Shown: positions 46,301-53,940, numbered from the stretch's first letter. The stretch: DNA of 64,000 bases from an uncultured Bacteroides sp. (GCF_910586915.1 NZ_CAJULN010000009.1:43284-107283); one strand, 5' to 3'. Translations and numbers: made by a program. The notes: generated by a model from the sequence alone, not told the origin.

Positions 46301-46659
46301 TTTTGGACAGATGGACGCCCGAGAATAAAAACGGAACCTTCCCGGCGTTGGCAACGTATCATACAAACCCTGCCGACTACTACTTATTCGGCAGCCGAAG
46401 AGACCTCTATAAATCACTGGATATTTGGACGAAAGAATTAAGTTACATACGTTTGCAGAACATACGTCTTGCCTACCGTATGCCTGCGGAATGGCTGCAA
46501 AAAGTAAAGATTAACGGAGCAACAGTAGGTGTGGAAGCCCGCAATTTGTTTGTGTTCGGTTCAAGTTACAAAAACTATATGGACCCGGAATCCATGAGTA
46601 ATCTCTACTCTACCCCTATTCCCAAATCGGTTACTTTCAATCTTAGTCTCAACTTCTAA
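43306..46659 (+). CDS. SusC/RagA-family TonB-linked outer-membrane protein
   Basis: A 1117-residue receptor. A signal peptide (about 1-22) precedes a carboxypeptidase-regulatory-like domain (TITGVVISGEDNEPLIGASVYV, about 26-110). The SusC plug follows, with VVVTGYQTLERRKLTAAIS and the signature IESITILKDAAATAIYGARAANGVIVVTTK (about 230-260). The barrel ends in an aromatic residue (FNLSLNF). It would import substrate captured by the SusD partner, which follows after 8 bases. No anti-sigma/ECF or hybrid sensor gene lies beside it. The cargo may be peptide, given the protease upstream. Confidence 0.95.
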   Translation: MRIKFLCIIICLFVNALAFASAANRTITGVVISGEDNEPLIGASVYVHADDLKKARVSQTSLGTITDMDGKFSISIPEKVTRIHCSYIGFEEQVVTLQGDKKSYRIVLQASAHALADVVVTGYQTLERRKLTAAISKVELSDAMVGATKSIDQALTGQIAGVAVTNTSGAPGAPAKIRIRGTASLNGTQDPLWVLDGIPLEGTDIPKMDSNSSDNDIVNIGQSSIAGISPNDIESITILKDAAATAIYGARAANGVIVVTTKRGRIGKPVVNFNTKLTYSPNLDTSRLNLLNSEEKVNLELQMMKEQPFDYGGWGFVFYPVYPEKGGVVNILRKYELLDTYRQNGWEGLTPEVQNEINRLKSINTNWNDILFRDAFTQEYNLSISGGSEKVTYYNSLGYTKENSNVPGVSLSRFNLTSKTNYQLNKLLKIGISIFANRRKNQTFMTDSYGLTNPVYYSRIANPYFEPFDSNHNYLYDYDVTGSETDEKRGFNIFEERQNTSKESINTALNSIFDAELRFNDQWKLTSQIGIQWEQLSQEEYVGLNSFNMRNMREDNTYYKDGVRTYVIPEGGMLKTTGATTSQITWKMQGEYKNTFRDIHDIQIMAGSEIRKNWYENHASTGYGYDPKTLNFRNLNFKNETQANESRWKLKNEIRRENAYASFFANGSYSLLNRYTLGGSIRMDGSDLFGVDKKYRFLPIYSASGLWRLSNEPFINQKWIDNLALRLSYGIQGNIDKNTSPFLVGTYKNTSILPGETYEDYITIDSAPNSKLRWEKTTSYNIGLDFAVLNQAINLSVDYYYRKGTDLIGYKLLPLENGFESMAINWASMSNKGIEINLQTRNITTKDFSWYTSFNFAYNQNKVLKVMTQKNQVTPSLEGYPVGAIFVLKTKGINPETGQVMIENKNGEAVTVEELFKMTSSGNNDGQYSIGAETEEIRGFYTYAGTADAPYTGGFMNTFNYRNWELNLNLSYNIGAKVQTTPSYYIADLDPGINMNRDVLDRWTPENKNGTFPALATYHTNPADYYLFGSRRDLYKSLDIWTKELSYIRLQNIRLAYRMPAEWLQKVKINGATVGVEARNLFVFGSSYKNYMDPESMSNLYSTPIPKSVTFNLSLNF

Positions 46660-46667
46660 AATAGGAA

Positions 46668-48005
46668 ATGAATATGAAGAGAAAAATATATTTAGCTTTT
46701 ACTTTGCTGGGAAGTATGTTATTGGCGTCCTGTGACAATTATCTGGATATTCAGCCGGTCGGTAAAGTAATACCCAATACTTTAGCAGAGTACAGGGCGT
46801 TGCTCACTACTGTTTACAACACCCGGCTCAACGACAAAGCCGTGACCGAATTGCGTACTGATATCGTACAAGTCACGGACAACAGCAGTTCGCAAAACAC
46901 ATACGGCGATATCCAAATCTGGAATGACCTCAACCCGAAAGCCGGAACAAGAGATTTCGTATGGGACAAATACTATACCAATATTTATTATGCCAATGCC
47001 ATCATCGACAAAAAAGAAGCCATCACGGAAGGGAGCCAGGAAGGGATAAACCAGTTGGTGGGTGAAGCCTATTTACTAAGAGCATATATGCACTTTATCC
47101 TCGTAAACCTCTATGGACAACCCTATACCAAAGAAGGAGCACCCGATACGAAAGCCGTGCCCATTAAATGGAACCTTGACTTGGAAGGAGTCCCCACCCG
47201 GAATACGGTAAAAGAGGTATATGCCGCCATCCTCTCCGATATCGAGTCGGCGAGAAAGCTGATAAACCAAAAAGAATGGGAAAGCCAGTACTCCTACCGT
47301 TTCTCTACGCTTTCGGTCGATGCAATGGAAGCCCGCGTACGGCTTTATATGGGAGATTGGCAGAAAGCATACGAAGCTGCCGAACGTGTATTGGCAGTCA
47401 AGTCTTCATTGGAAGATTTAAACGCTCCGGATGCGAAACTTCCTAACGATTACCAGTCGGCAGAGATGATTACTGCCTATGAATTTTACAGTGATGACGT
47501 AACTACCGCTTTTATAATCACTCCTTCATTCGTGCAGAATTATGATGCAGATAAAGATTTACGTTTGAACAAATATTACAGCAAGAACGAAGACGACCAA
47601 TATATATCTGCCAAGAGTGGAAATTCACAATACAATTGTACTTTCCGCAATGGGGAGATGTATTTAATAGCAGCCGAAGCTGCCGCTCATTTGAACCGGT
47701 TGCCGGAAGCACGCAAGCGATTGCTGCAATTAATGGAGAAACGCTATACACAAGAGGGATACATAGAAAAGCAGAATGTTGTAGAAACAATGACCTCAAC
47801 CGCTCTGATAACGGAAATTTTAAACGAAAGAGCACTCGAACTTGCTATCGAAGGCCATCGCTGGTTTGACTTACGCCGCACAACCCGTCCAAGAATCCAG
47901 AAAGTAATCAACGGACAAAACTATGTGCTGGAACAGGATGACTCACGTTACACATTACGGATTCCGCAAACAGCCATTGATGCAAATCCCGGATTATTGA
48001 ACTAA
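46668..48005 (+). CDS. SusD/RagB-family nutrient-binding lipoprotein
   Basis: A 445-residue surface lipoprotein with lipobox LLASC (Cys about 22), then DNYLDIQPVGKV, the usual SusD start. TPR-like helices fill the middle (GEAYLLRAYMHFILVNLYGQPY and DIESARKLI). The RagB C-terminal motif ILNERALELAIEGHRWFDLRRTTR is clear at about 385-410. It forms the lid of the SusC pore. It is short compared with glycan-type SusD proteins, in line with RagB-like peptide binders, but that is a weak hint. An intrinsic terminator follows. Confidence 0.95.
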   Translation: MNMKRKIYLAFTLLGSMLLASCDNYLDIQPVGKVIPNTLAEYRALLTTVYNTRLNDKAVTELRTDIVQVTDNSSSQNTYGDIQIWNDLNPKAGTRDFVWDKYYTNIYYANAIIDKKEAITEGSQEGINQLVGEAYLLRAYMHFILVNLYGQPYTKEGAPDTKAVPIKWNLDLEGVPTRNTVKEVYAAILSDIESARKLINQKEWESQYSYRFSTLSVDAMEARVRLYMGDWQKAYEAAERVLAVKSSLEDLNAPDAKLPNDYQSAEMITAYEFYSDDVTTAFIITPSFVQNYDADKDLRLNKYYSKNEDDQYISAKSGNSQYNCTFRNGEMYLIAAEAAAHLNRLPEARKRLLQLMEKRYTQEGYIEKQNVVETMTSTALITEILNERALELAIEGHRWFDLRRTTRPRIQKVINGQNYVLEQDDSRYTLRIPQTAIDANPGLLN

Positions 48006-48044
48006 AAGTTCATTGCTCCTTCTCCACCCCCAAAAACAGTCGAA

Positions 48045-48083
48045 ACTCCTCTTGCAAGCTCATTGGCAAGAGGAGTTTTTTAC
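48045..48083 (+). terminator. Intrinsic terminator after SusD gene
   Basis: The stem ACTCCTCTTGC (48045-48055) pairs with GCAAGAGGAGT (48066-48076) and is followed by TTTTTTA. Confidence 0.92.
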
Positions 48084-48131
48084 TTTCTTCCATACCTCTC
48101 CCCGCTTCTATCATCTTTATTTCCCAAACGT

Positions 48132-48163
48132 ATTGCTATTCATTAAAAAAAATAATATCTTTG
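48132..48163 (+). promoter_or_regulatory. Orphan promoter
   Basis: TATCTTTG (48156-48163) is a perfect -7 box with ATTG (48132-48135) 20 bases upstream. No coding gene follows on this strand for over 5 kb, so it most likely drives a non-coding RNA. Confidence 0.65.
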
Positions 48164-48169
48164 TAGGAG

Positions 48170-48398
48170 ATACATAGAGAAAAACAACAAGGAACTACTT
48201 CCTTGTCAATAAAAGGTTGATTTTACCGAACCCTTTTATAGCAATATAAACTGAGTGGTACTCTATGGAAAAAGCATACGAACAAGCAACAGGACAGTAA
48301 ATGTCTATAAACCACCACTCACTCTTTTATTCATCTCAACAAGCGGCATTCTGTTCTAAAAGACATCCCCTTACGAATAACAACGTAGGGGGATTTTC
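48170..48398 (+). ncRNA. Candidate structured small RNA of about 230 bases
   Basis: The RNA would run from an orphan promoter to an intrinsic terminator. It contains an 8-bp hairpin with CUAC loop (48187-48206) and a second hairpin AAAAGGTT/AACCCTTTT (48211-48237). Longer-range pairing GAGTGGT/ACCACTC is possible (about 48253 with 48314). The terminator stem (48365-48375 with 48384-48394) ends in TTTT. The only frame is 11 codons (ATG 48265), too short to be convincing. It does not look like tmRNA, SRP RNA, RNase P or 6S RNA. I cannot name it. Confidence 0.5.
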
Positions 48399-48516
48399 AC
48401 CACGGAGTACACAGAGTCTCACAGCGTTTCTTCTTTAGGAAGTAAGGCCGTAATGACTGGTATCAACAACAATTAAGATGAGGTTATTTCAATCTCATAT
48501 TCAGCTTGTTACAGCA

Positions 48517-48626
48517 CATATATATGCTGTGCGCAGGACATATGGATGCTGGATGTAGGATATATAGATGCTGGAGACAGGACATATATGCGGTGGAAGT
48601 AGGATATATATGCGCTGCAAATCCCT
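48517..48626 (+). repeat. Dispersed five-unit 22-bp repeat element, copy C
   Basis: Units are 48517-48538, 48539-48560, 48561-48582, 48583-48604 and 48605-48626. The 5' flank TCTCATATTCAG, two variable bases, then TGTTACAGC equals that of copy A; the 3' flank ends in GCAGCCGACAATCAT, like A and B. It lies between convergent genes. The rest of the 48006-48671 gap holds a terminator and the small-RNA candidate. Confidence 0.9.
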
Positions 48627-48671
48627 CATACAGAGAGGGAAAGCAGCCGACAATCATTTAATTCACATGAA

Positions 48672-49628
48672 TTAAAACTCTGTGAGGCTCTGTATCCTCT
48701 GTGCTGAAATCTTCGCCTGCCGGCAAGACTCGACCAATTCACTCATCACCTCTGCCACCGACTGCCGACGGGATATCATTGCCGACACTTGTCCTATTTC
48801 CAGTTCCCCCTCTTCCAAGTCGCCTTCGAACATTCCCTTCTTGGCACGCCCTTTTCCCAACAAAGTCTGCAATTCTTCGACAGAGGCTCCCCCGGCTTCC
48901 GCTTTCTCCACTGCATACCGGAAATTGTTTTTTACCAAACGTGTCGGAGACAGCTTCTTCAATAACAACTTGGTATCTCCCTCATCGAGACTCAGGCAAT
49001 AATCCTTGAAGGCACGACTTGCAGAACTCTCCTCGGTCAAGGCGAAGCGAGTGCCTATCTGCACGCCCTCGGCTCCCAATATCATGGCGGCCAATATCCC
49101 CTCTCCCGTAGCGATACCGCCGGCAGCAATCAAAGGCAATGTTGTCGCTTGGCGTACGGCAGGAATCAGACAGAAAGTGGTGGTCTCTTCACGACCGTTA
49201 TGTCCGCCGGCTTCAAAGCCTTCGGCTACCACGGCATCCACCCCCGCTTCTTCACACTTCACTGCAAAGCGGGAGGAAGAGACAACATGGACAACCGTGA
49301 CTCCACGTTCTTTCAGCCACGCTGTCCACGTCTTCGGATTGCCGGCAGAAGTAAAGACTATCTTTACGCCCTCTTCCACCACCAAATTCATTATCTCTTC
49401 TATCTGAGGATACATCAAAGGGATATTCACGCCAAAAGGAAGGCGGGTAGCCGCGCGGCATTTACGGATGTGCTCGCGCAAAGTAGCGGGATGCATCGAA
49501 CCTGCACCGAGCAGGCCCAAGCCGCCTGCATTACTCACTGCGGAAGCAAGCCGCCAACCACTGCACCATACCATCCCACCTTGAATGATGGGATACCGGA
49601 TTCTCAAAAGAGAAGTTATTCTATTCAT
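48672..49628 (-). CDS. Nitronate monooxygenase / FabK-like flavoprotein
   Basis: A 318-residue TIM-barrel flavin enzyme. Family marks are RYPIIQGGMVWCS at the N-terminus, SNAGGLGLLGAGS, FGVNIPL, EGFEAGGHNG (about residues 135-144) and AAGGIATGEGILAAMILGAEGVQIGTRF (about 168-195). Both nitronate monooxygenases (2-nitropropane dioxygenase) and enoyl-ACP reductase II (FabK) have this pattern, and I cannot separate them by eye. It stands alone. Confidence 0.85.
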   Translation of the reverse strand: MNRITSLLRIRYPIIQGGMVWCSGWRLASAVSNAGGLGLLGAGSMHPATLREHIRKCRAATRLPFGVNIPLMYPQIEEIMNLVVEEGVKIVFTSAGNPKTWTAWLKERGVTVVHVVSSSRFAVKCEEAGVDAVVAEGFEAGGHNGREETTTFCLIPAVRQATTLPLIAAGGIATGEGILAAMILGAEGVQIGTRFALTEESSASRAFKDYCLSLDEGDTKLLLKKLSPTRLVKNNFRYAVEKAEAGGASVEELQTLLGKGRAKKGMFEGDLEEGELEIGQVSAMISRRQSVAEVMSELVESCRQAKISAQRIQSLTEF

Positions 49629-49691
49629 GATTCACAATTTATCAGTGCGCCGACAGAACACACTACATTCGTTTATGCTATATAAACGCCG

Positions 49692-50252
49692 TCAGTGGAC
49701 AATTTGTTCGACAGGTTGGTTTAGCAATACAGTCGTTGAGTCTCCGTAAGTATGCAGAATGTTCAATGTACGGGCACGGTTATACCGGCCTCTTCTATTC
49801 CAGAAATCTTTTGTAAAGACAAGCATCAGGTCGAGCCCGCCGATAGCCGCGCCGTTGCCCGATGTGCCGCGTGCCCGCATCTGGTAGAAAGAATCTCTCC
49901 GCCAGGTATCTTTATCCACTCTTATCTTCTTCTGATAAACGGGGTCCCAATCAAAACGGGTATTTGTCTTATACGGCCTCAGGCTAAGCGTCGCTTTCGA
50001 CTTGGGCAATACTTCGGGCAGCGATTCGTCGGGAAGCATCCACTTCTTCTCCTCTACCATCCGGGGAGTTCCCATCGTGCCACCGAAATCGATTGACTTG
50101 ACTGCATCCATATTCAAATGCAATTCCCGGTCGCTTTCCAATAGCTTTTTCAGATGCAGTGAATCTTGCGCTGTCCATACCTGCGAATATGCAAGCAAGG
50201 TTGTGAAGCACAACGACACAGAAGCGAAAAAACGTTTTATCAATCCACTCAT
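49692..50252 (-). CDS. Exported DUF4858-like protein
   Basis: A protein of 186 residues with a signal peptide (MSGLIKRFFASVSLCFTTLLAYSQ). The mature part has a DSLHLKKLLESDRELHLNMDAVKSIDFG segment and a C-terminal region rich in Arg. It resembles a Bacteroides-only family annotated DUF4858, with moderate certainty. I use ATG 50252 because the earlier start would be TTG ahead of the signal peptide. It is the last gene of the ECF sigma operon and its function is unknown. Confidence 0.7.
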   Translation of the reverse strand: MSGLIKRFFASVSLCFTTLLAYSQVWTAQDSLHLKKLLESDRELHLNMDAVKSIDFGGTMGTPRMVEEKKWMLPDESLPEVLPKSKATLSLRPYKTNTRFDWDPVYQKKIRVDKDTWRRDSFYQMRARGTSGNGAAIGGLDLMLVFTKDFWNRRGRYNRARTLNILHTYGDSTTVLLNQPVEQIVH

Positions 50253-50393
50253 CTTCTTTATTCTTTCATTACCGCTCAACTCTCCATTGGGCGTAGCAAG
50301 TCCCTGTCAGCAGTAAAAAGACTACTGATACAAACAGATGTTCTTGTACGAATGTTCTTTGTTTCTTATTCCGGCAACAGTTGTTTTTTTATG

Positions 50394-50924
50394 TCACCAC
50401 CAACGGTAGCCCGTCCCGCAAAGCGGTTCGTCATAACACGGGTCAATCGTCCACCGGGTTTTCGGATATTGGCGTCCTTCCCACCAGTTACGATAGCAGG
50501 CGACGGCTTTGAGCACCTCTTCGTCGGTCAGGAAATAGGTTGCTTCATAGTTCTCGGCATTCGCCAGCACCATTTTGCAACCCATCGACGGCGGTGTTCC
50601 CTGGCGGACATACTCAATCACCCAAAGCATACATTCGCCCAAACGGATTTTACCGTTGTTCGTGTTGTAGACCGACGGAAAAGAAGGGATAATTGTCAGG
50701 TCTTCCGCATACTCCAGAAGTTCGGGGATATCTTTTTCCGCAAAATGAGGCACTTCCACCACTCCTTTATCATTCTTCATCTTATAGGTTCCCGACTTCA
50801 ACTGCTTCACAAAAAGAGCTACATCCGGATTATTGGAATTCATTTCTTCGCTGGCGCATCCACTGAGAGATGCAATCAGGCATAGTGCCATACACAGCAT
50901 TACAAGTGTCTTTTTCATTTTCAT
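50394..50924 (-). CDS. Small lipoprotein (DUF4943-like)
   Basis: A predicted lipoprotein of about 176 residues. The signal peptide ends SLSGC (lipobox) before ASEEMNSNNPDV. The body has conserved-looking blocks VPHFAEKDIPELLEYA, GECMLWVIEYVRQG and ENYEATYFLTDEE. It resembles family DUF4943, with moderate certainty. ATG 50924 is six bases after the stop of the upstream membrane protein gene (50918 is an alternative), so it is in the ECF sigma operon. Function unknown. Confidence 0.75.
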   Translation of the reverse strand: MKMKKTLVMLCMALCLIASLSGCASEEMNSNNPDVALFVKQLKSGTYKMKNDKGVVEVPHFAEKDIPELLEYAEDLTIIPSFPSVYNTNNGKIRLGECMLWVIEYVRQGTPPSMGCKMVLANAENYEATYFLTDEEVLKAVACYRNWWEGRQYPKTRWTIDPCYDEPLCGTGYRWW

Positions 50925-50929
50925 AAGGA

Positions 50930-51970
50930 TTAATACGTCATGCGAAGTCCGCAAAGTAGATTAAAATTAGTGGGCCGCTTGGTGCGCACCGTAGCCAGTT
51001 TGGAGTCCGTGCCGAAATGGTGAGAGATACCGGGTTCGGCAAAGAGCTCAAGTCGGTCGTTAATCTTATAGTTGAGTCCAATACCGGCGGTTACCGCCAG
51101 TTGTACGGGTTCTTCCTTGAAGCAATTGTCTGGTGCGCCGGCAATGCATTTGTCCGCTATTCCGCCCACAGTAGCATAAAGGTCAACCTTCTTGGCCTCC
51201 AACAGCAGTACATTCATCCGGACGGGGATACCTAAATAATGCAATTGCTGTCCTGCCGAACGGAGATTTGAGTAGAGAAGTCCGGTTTCTATTCCTAAAT
51301 AATCATTCAGTTTCCGCTCTACCGTCACTCCTGCCGAAACGGGCATCTTGTAGGCACCGTCATCTGCCGGAAGTGCCGTGCCAAGTCGGGCTTTCACTGC
51401 CCAGCGACGTTTATTCGTCTCTTTTCCGGATACAACGGACGAAGCTGAAGCATCTTCTTGCACGGCAACGGATTCCCCATTGCCGTTTGCTGCCTGCCAA
51501 AAGACATTGCGCCTCCGGTTGGCATAACGGCTGCCAGCTGTGACAGCCGACGAAAAAGAGAACGACATGGAGAAAGAGATAGCGAGCGAATCCTCTTCCT
51601 CCACACGTTGCGACAACATACCGAACGATTTGGGAGCAGGTTTCGGCAAGACCGATTCCACCGGCAAGGGCAACTGATTGACCCGTATTCCGTCTCCATC
51701 CATCTGTCCTCCATTCGCCACGGCTATCTTGAAGGCCTCTTCCATCTCTTCTTTAGGAGAGAAATAGAGGAAAGTGGCGGATGAAGCAGCCAAAACGAGC
51801 AACACGGACGCAGCAGTCGCCACACGGAAAAGCAAAATCCGCCGGCGATGCTGGCAAGCCGCAGGAATATTCTGCGATAGTTCTTCCCAAAAGCCGTCGC
51901 GGACACTTATCTCCGCATCGGTGAGACGTGTGCGAAACAGGTCGGTTATTTCATCATTTTCTTTCTTCAT
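50930..51970 (-). CDS. Single-pass membrane regulator fused to an outer-membrane-type beta-barrel domain
   Basis: This 346-residue protein has two unlike halves. Residues 1-42 are cytoplasmic and resemble anti-sigma factors (TDLFRTRLTDAEISVRDGFWEEL). A helix follows at about 46-70 (LLFRVATAASVLLVLAASSATFLYF), with no signal-cleavage site. After a low-complexity linker rich in Pro/Ser, residues about 190-346 look like a porin-family beta-barrel (ARLGTALPADDGAYKMPVSAGVTVERKLNDYLGIETGLLYS and NYKINDRLELFAEPGISHHF, ending in Tyr). It overlaps the sigma gene by 17 bases and is probably its anti-sigma factor. How a barrel domain would work on an inner-membrane anchor is unclear. Confidence 0.8.
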   Translation of the reverse strand: MKKENDEITDLFRTRLTDAEISVRDGFWEELSQNIPAACQHRRRILLFRVATAASVLLVLAASSATFLYFSPKEEMEEAFKIAVANGGQMDGDGIRVNQLPLPVESVLPKPAPKSFGMLSQRVEEEDSLAISFSMSFSFSSAVTAGSRYANRRRNVFWQAANGNGESVAVQEDASASSVVSGKETNKRRWAVKARLGTALPADDGAYKMPVSAGVTVERKLNDYLGIETGLLYSNLRSAGQQLHYLGIPVRMNVLLLEAKKVDLYATVGGIADKCIAGAPDNCFKEEPVQLAVTAGIGLNYKINDRLELFAEPGISHHFGTDSKLATVRTKRPTNFNLLCGLRMTY

Positions 51971-52508
51971 AGTTCCTATATTCTTTTATTCTCTTTGCTA
52001 ACAAATATTTGGCGCGATGCAACTGCGATGTAGACGAATGCTCTTTGATATGCAACATCTTGGCTATCTCTTTGTGCGACTTTTCTTCAAACACGTAAAG
52101 GTTGAAGACGGTTCGGCAACCATCGGGCAGCTCGGCAATAAAAGCCATCAGCCGCTCTTCGGAGATTCCGCTCCCTGCTCCTCCCGCCTCAGATATATCG
52201 GGTATGTCGGGAAGCTGCTCTTCGTGCACTACCAACTGACTGACCCGTTTCTCCCGCCTCAGATAATCGAGCGACTGAGTGACCATCACCCGGGTTATCC
52301 ATGTGGCGAGCGACGATTCGCCCCGGAAGGAGAAGTTGGTAAAAATCTTGATGAAACCGTCGTGCAGTACATCGTGCGCCGCCTCCATATCGCCCGTGTA
52401 GCGAAAACATACCGCCAACATCTGTTTGGAATAGAGAGTGTAAAGTTCCTTTCGGGCTGAATCCTTTCCTGCCCGACAGCCCTTCACCAGTTCTATCTCG
52501 TTTTCCAA
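51954..52508 (-). CDS. ECF RNA polymerase sigma factor (sigma-70 family)
   Basis: A 184-residue ECF sigma factor. Region 2 is at about residues 20-90 (YTGDMEAAHDVLHDGFIKIFTNFSFRGESSLATWITRVM) and region 4 at about 115-175 (ELPDGCRTVFNLYVFEEKSHKEIAKMLHIKEHSSTSQLHRAKYLL). The start seems to be TTG, since the frame has no ATG here, and a run of T/A lies just upstream. The membrane regulator follows with a 17-base overlap. The operon order is sigma, regulator, lipoprotein, DUF4858-like protein. Confidence 0.93.
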   Translation of the reverse strand: MENEIELVKGCRAGKDSARKELYTLYSKQMLAVCFRYTGDMEAAHDVLHDGFIKIFTNFSFRGESSLATWITRVMVTQSLDYLRREKRVSQLVVHEEQLPDIPDISEAGGAGSGISEERLMAFIAELPDGCRTVFNLYVFEEKSHKEIAKMLHIKEHSSTSQLHRAKYLLAKRIKEYRNYEERK

Positions 52509-52624
52509 ATCAATTACTTTTTTTTTTTTAAATCGAACGTATGTCTGCGTCGTTTTATCCTTTAGACGTAATAAGTGGGGAAATGCTGCAATGAATTTTG
52601 CAAAAAGAAGTTAAATATAAGAAA

Positions 52625-52701
52625 TCACCACCTATTAAGACAGATTCCCACAGATTGGGTTAAATAAACTATCTGTGGAAATCTGTCTTAATAGGTGGTG
52701 A
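52625..52701. terminator. Long 31-bp hairpin after nadC
   Basis: Arms 52625-52655 and 52671-52701 pair with one mismatch over a 15-base loop. It lies just after nadC (minus strand) and ahead of the sigma operon. It is related in sequence to the hairpin at 57226-57323. No T-run is obvious. Confidence 0.75.
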
Positions 52702-52706
52702 GAAAA

Positions 52707-53555
52707 TCAGCAAGCCTTGAAGCTCATGTCCAGCCCTTTCACCGAATGGGTGAGAGCACCTACGGAGATAAAGTCGACACCGCATTCGGCATAGTCGCGG
52801 AGCGTATCAAAAGTGATACCGCCCGAAGATTCGGTTTCGTATCTGCCGGCTACCATCTCCACTGCCTTTTTGGTCATTTCGGGAGTGAAGTTGTCGAACA
52901 TGATGCGGTCTACGCCACCGAGGTCAAGTACCTGTTGGAGTTCGTCGAAGTTGCGGACTTCTATTTCTATCTTGAGGTCTTTGCCCTTTTCTTTGCAGTA
53001 CTCTTTGGCACGGGTGATGGCTTTGTCAATTCCTCCGGCAAAGTCCACGTGATTGTCTTTCAGAAGAATCATGTCGAACAGTCCGATGCGGTGGTTTACA
53101 CCGCCGCCTATTTTCACTGCCATCTTTTCGAGGATGCGCAATCCCGGAGTGGTTTTACGTGTGTCCAACACGCGGGTATCGGTTCCTTCCAGTTGCTTTG
53201 CATATTTGCGAGTCATGGTGGCGATGCCGCTCATGCGTTGCATGACGTTGAGCATCAGCCGTTCGGTCTGTAGCAACGACTGCACCTTTCCTTCCACTAC
53301 CATTGCAACGTCGCCCGGCTTCACATCCGTTCCGTCGTTGATAAACACTTCCACCTTCATAGAGGGGTCGAAACGGTTGAAGATTTCCTTAGCCACTTCG
53401 ATACCTGCCAGCACGCCGGCTTCTTTGATAAGCAATTTTGATTTACCCATTGCCGTAGCGGGAATACACGACAGGGTGGTATGGTCGCCATCGCCTATAT
53501 CTTCGGCAAAGGCGAGATCGATCAGTTTGTCGATAAGTTCTTTTTCCTTATTCAT
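52707..53555 (-). CDS. nadC: Nicotinate-nucleotide diphosphorylase (carboxylating)
   Basis: This 282-residue quinolinate phosphoribosyltransferase makes nicotinate mononucleotide, CO2 and PPi from quinolinate and PRPP in NAD synthesis. Family blocks are EDIGDGDHTT near the N-terminus, LLQTERLMLNVMQRMSGIATMTRKY, DTRKTTPGLRILEKMAVKIGGGVNHRIGLFD (about residues 135-165), and MFDNFTPEM and ESSGGI in the C-terminal barrel. All are intact. I use ATG 53555 (MNKEKELI); the longer form starts at TTG. It overlaps the DUF4783 gene by 8 bases, so the pair is co-expressed. Confidence 0.95.
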   Translation of the reverse strand: MNKEKELIDKLIDLAFAEDIGDGDHTTLSCIPATAMGKSKLLIKEAGVLAGIEVAKEIFNRFDPSMKVEVFINDGTDVKPGDVAMVVEGKVQSLLQTERLMLNVMQRMSGIATMTRKYAKQLEGTDTRVLDTRKTTPGLRILEKMAVKIGGGVNHRIGLFDMILLKDNHVDFAGGIDKAITRAKEYCKEKGKDLKIEIEVRNFDELQQVLDLGGVDRIMFDNFTPEMTKKAVEMVAGRYETESSGGITFDTLRDYAECGVDFISVGALTHSVKGLDMSFKAC

Positions 53556-53940
53556 TGATTTTGTCAATTCTTATTTGGTGTATTAAATATTTGTCCTGTA
53601 CTTTCTTCAAGAAGCAATTGACGCGAAAGTTCCCTTTTACAGTAGCCAACGTACCGATAACGAAACTCGACCCGTCCCGTTTGCCCTGATGGTTGACGTT
53701 GAATGCGCTGACTTTATTCTCCGTAAAGAATTCCTGCATTACGGCGGTGGTTTTCTGTTTGTCAGCATTCGTTGAGCGGCTCTGGAGCACTAAGTTTACC
53801 TTGTCCCCCATATACTTGCTCAGTTCTTGCGAACTTCCTTTTTTAAAGGCCGTAATCACTCCTGCCGGTATCTCCTGTGCCATCAGCAACGAGAGGGAAA
53901 GAAGCAAAGCGGTCATTCCTACGAGCACTCGTTTTTTCAT
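53548..53940 (-). CDS. DUF4783 exported protein
   Basis: A 130-residue protein with a signal peptide (ALLLSLSLLMAQ) and a compact alpha/beta domain of the NTF2-like DUF4783 type, with IPAGVITAFKKGSSQELSKYMGDKVNLVL and FRVNCFLKKVQDKYLIHQIRID. Its stop overlaps the nadC start by 8 bases, an arrangement common in Bacteroidetes. Its role next to nadC is unknown. Confidence 0.85.
   Translation of the reverse strand: MKKRVLVGMTALLLSLSLLMAQEIPAGVITAFKKGSSQELSKYMGDKVNLVLQSRSTNADKQKTTAVMQEFFTENKVSAFNVNHQGKRDGSSFVIGTLATVKGNFRVNCFLKKVQDKYLIHQIRIDKINE

Noticed and set aside
48265..48300. 11-codon frame in the small-RNA candidate as a peptide gene
   Set aside because: It is too short and lacks any conserved feature; the structured RNA is the better explanation.
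48170..48398. tmRNA, 6S RNA or SRP RNA identity for the small-RNA candidate
   Set aside because: There is no tRNA-like end, no long rod with central bubble, and no SRP tetraloop region.
48672..49628. Naming the enzyme fabK
   Set aside because: The visible motifs are shared by FabK and nitronate monooxygenases and do not decide between them.
50930..51970. Plain outer-membrane protein
   Set aside because: The first helix begins about 45 residues in and is preceded by a charged region similar to anti-sigma factors, so it is not a normal secretion signal.
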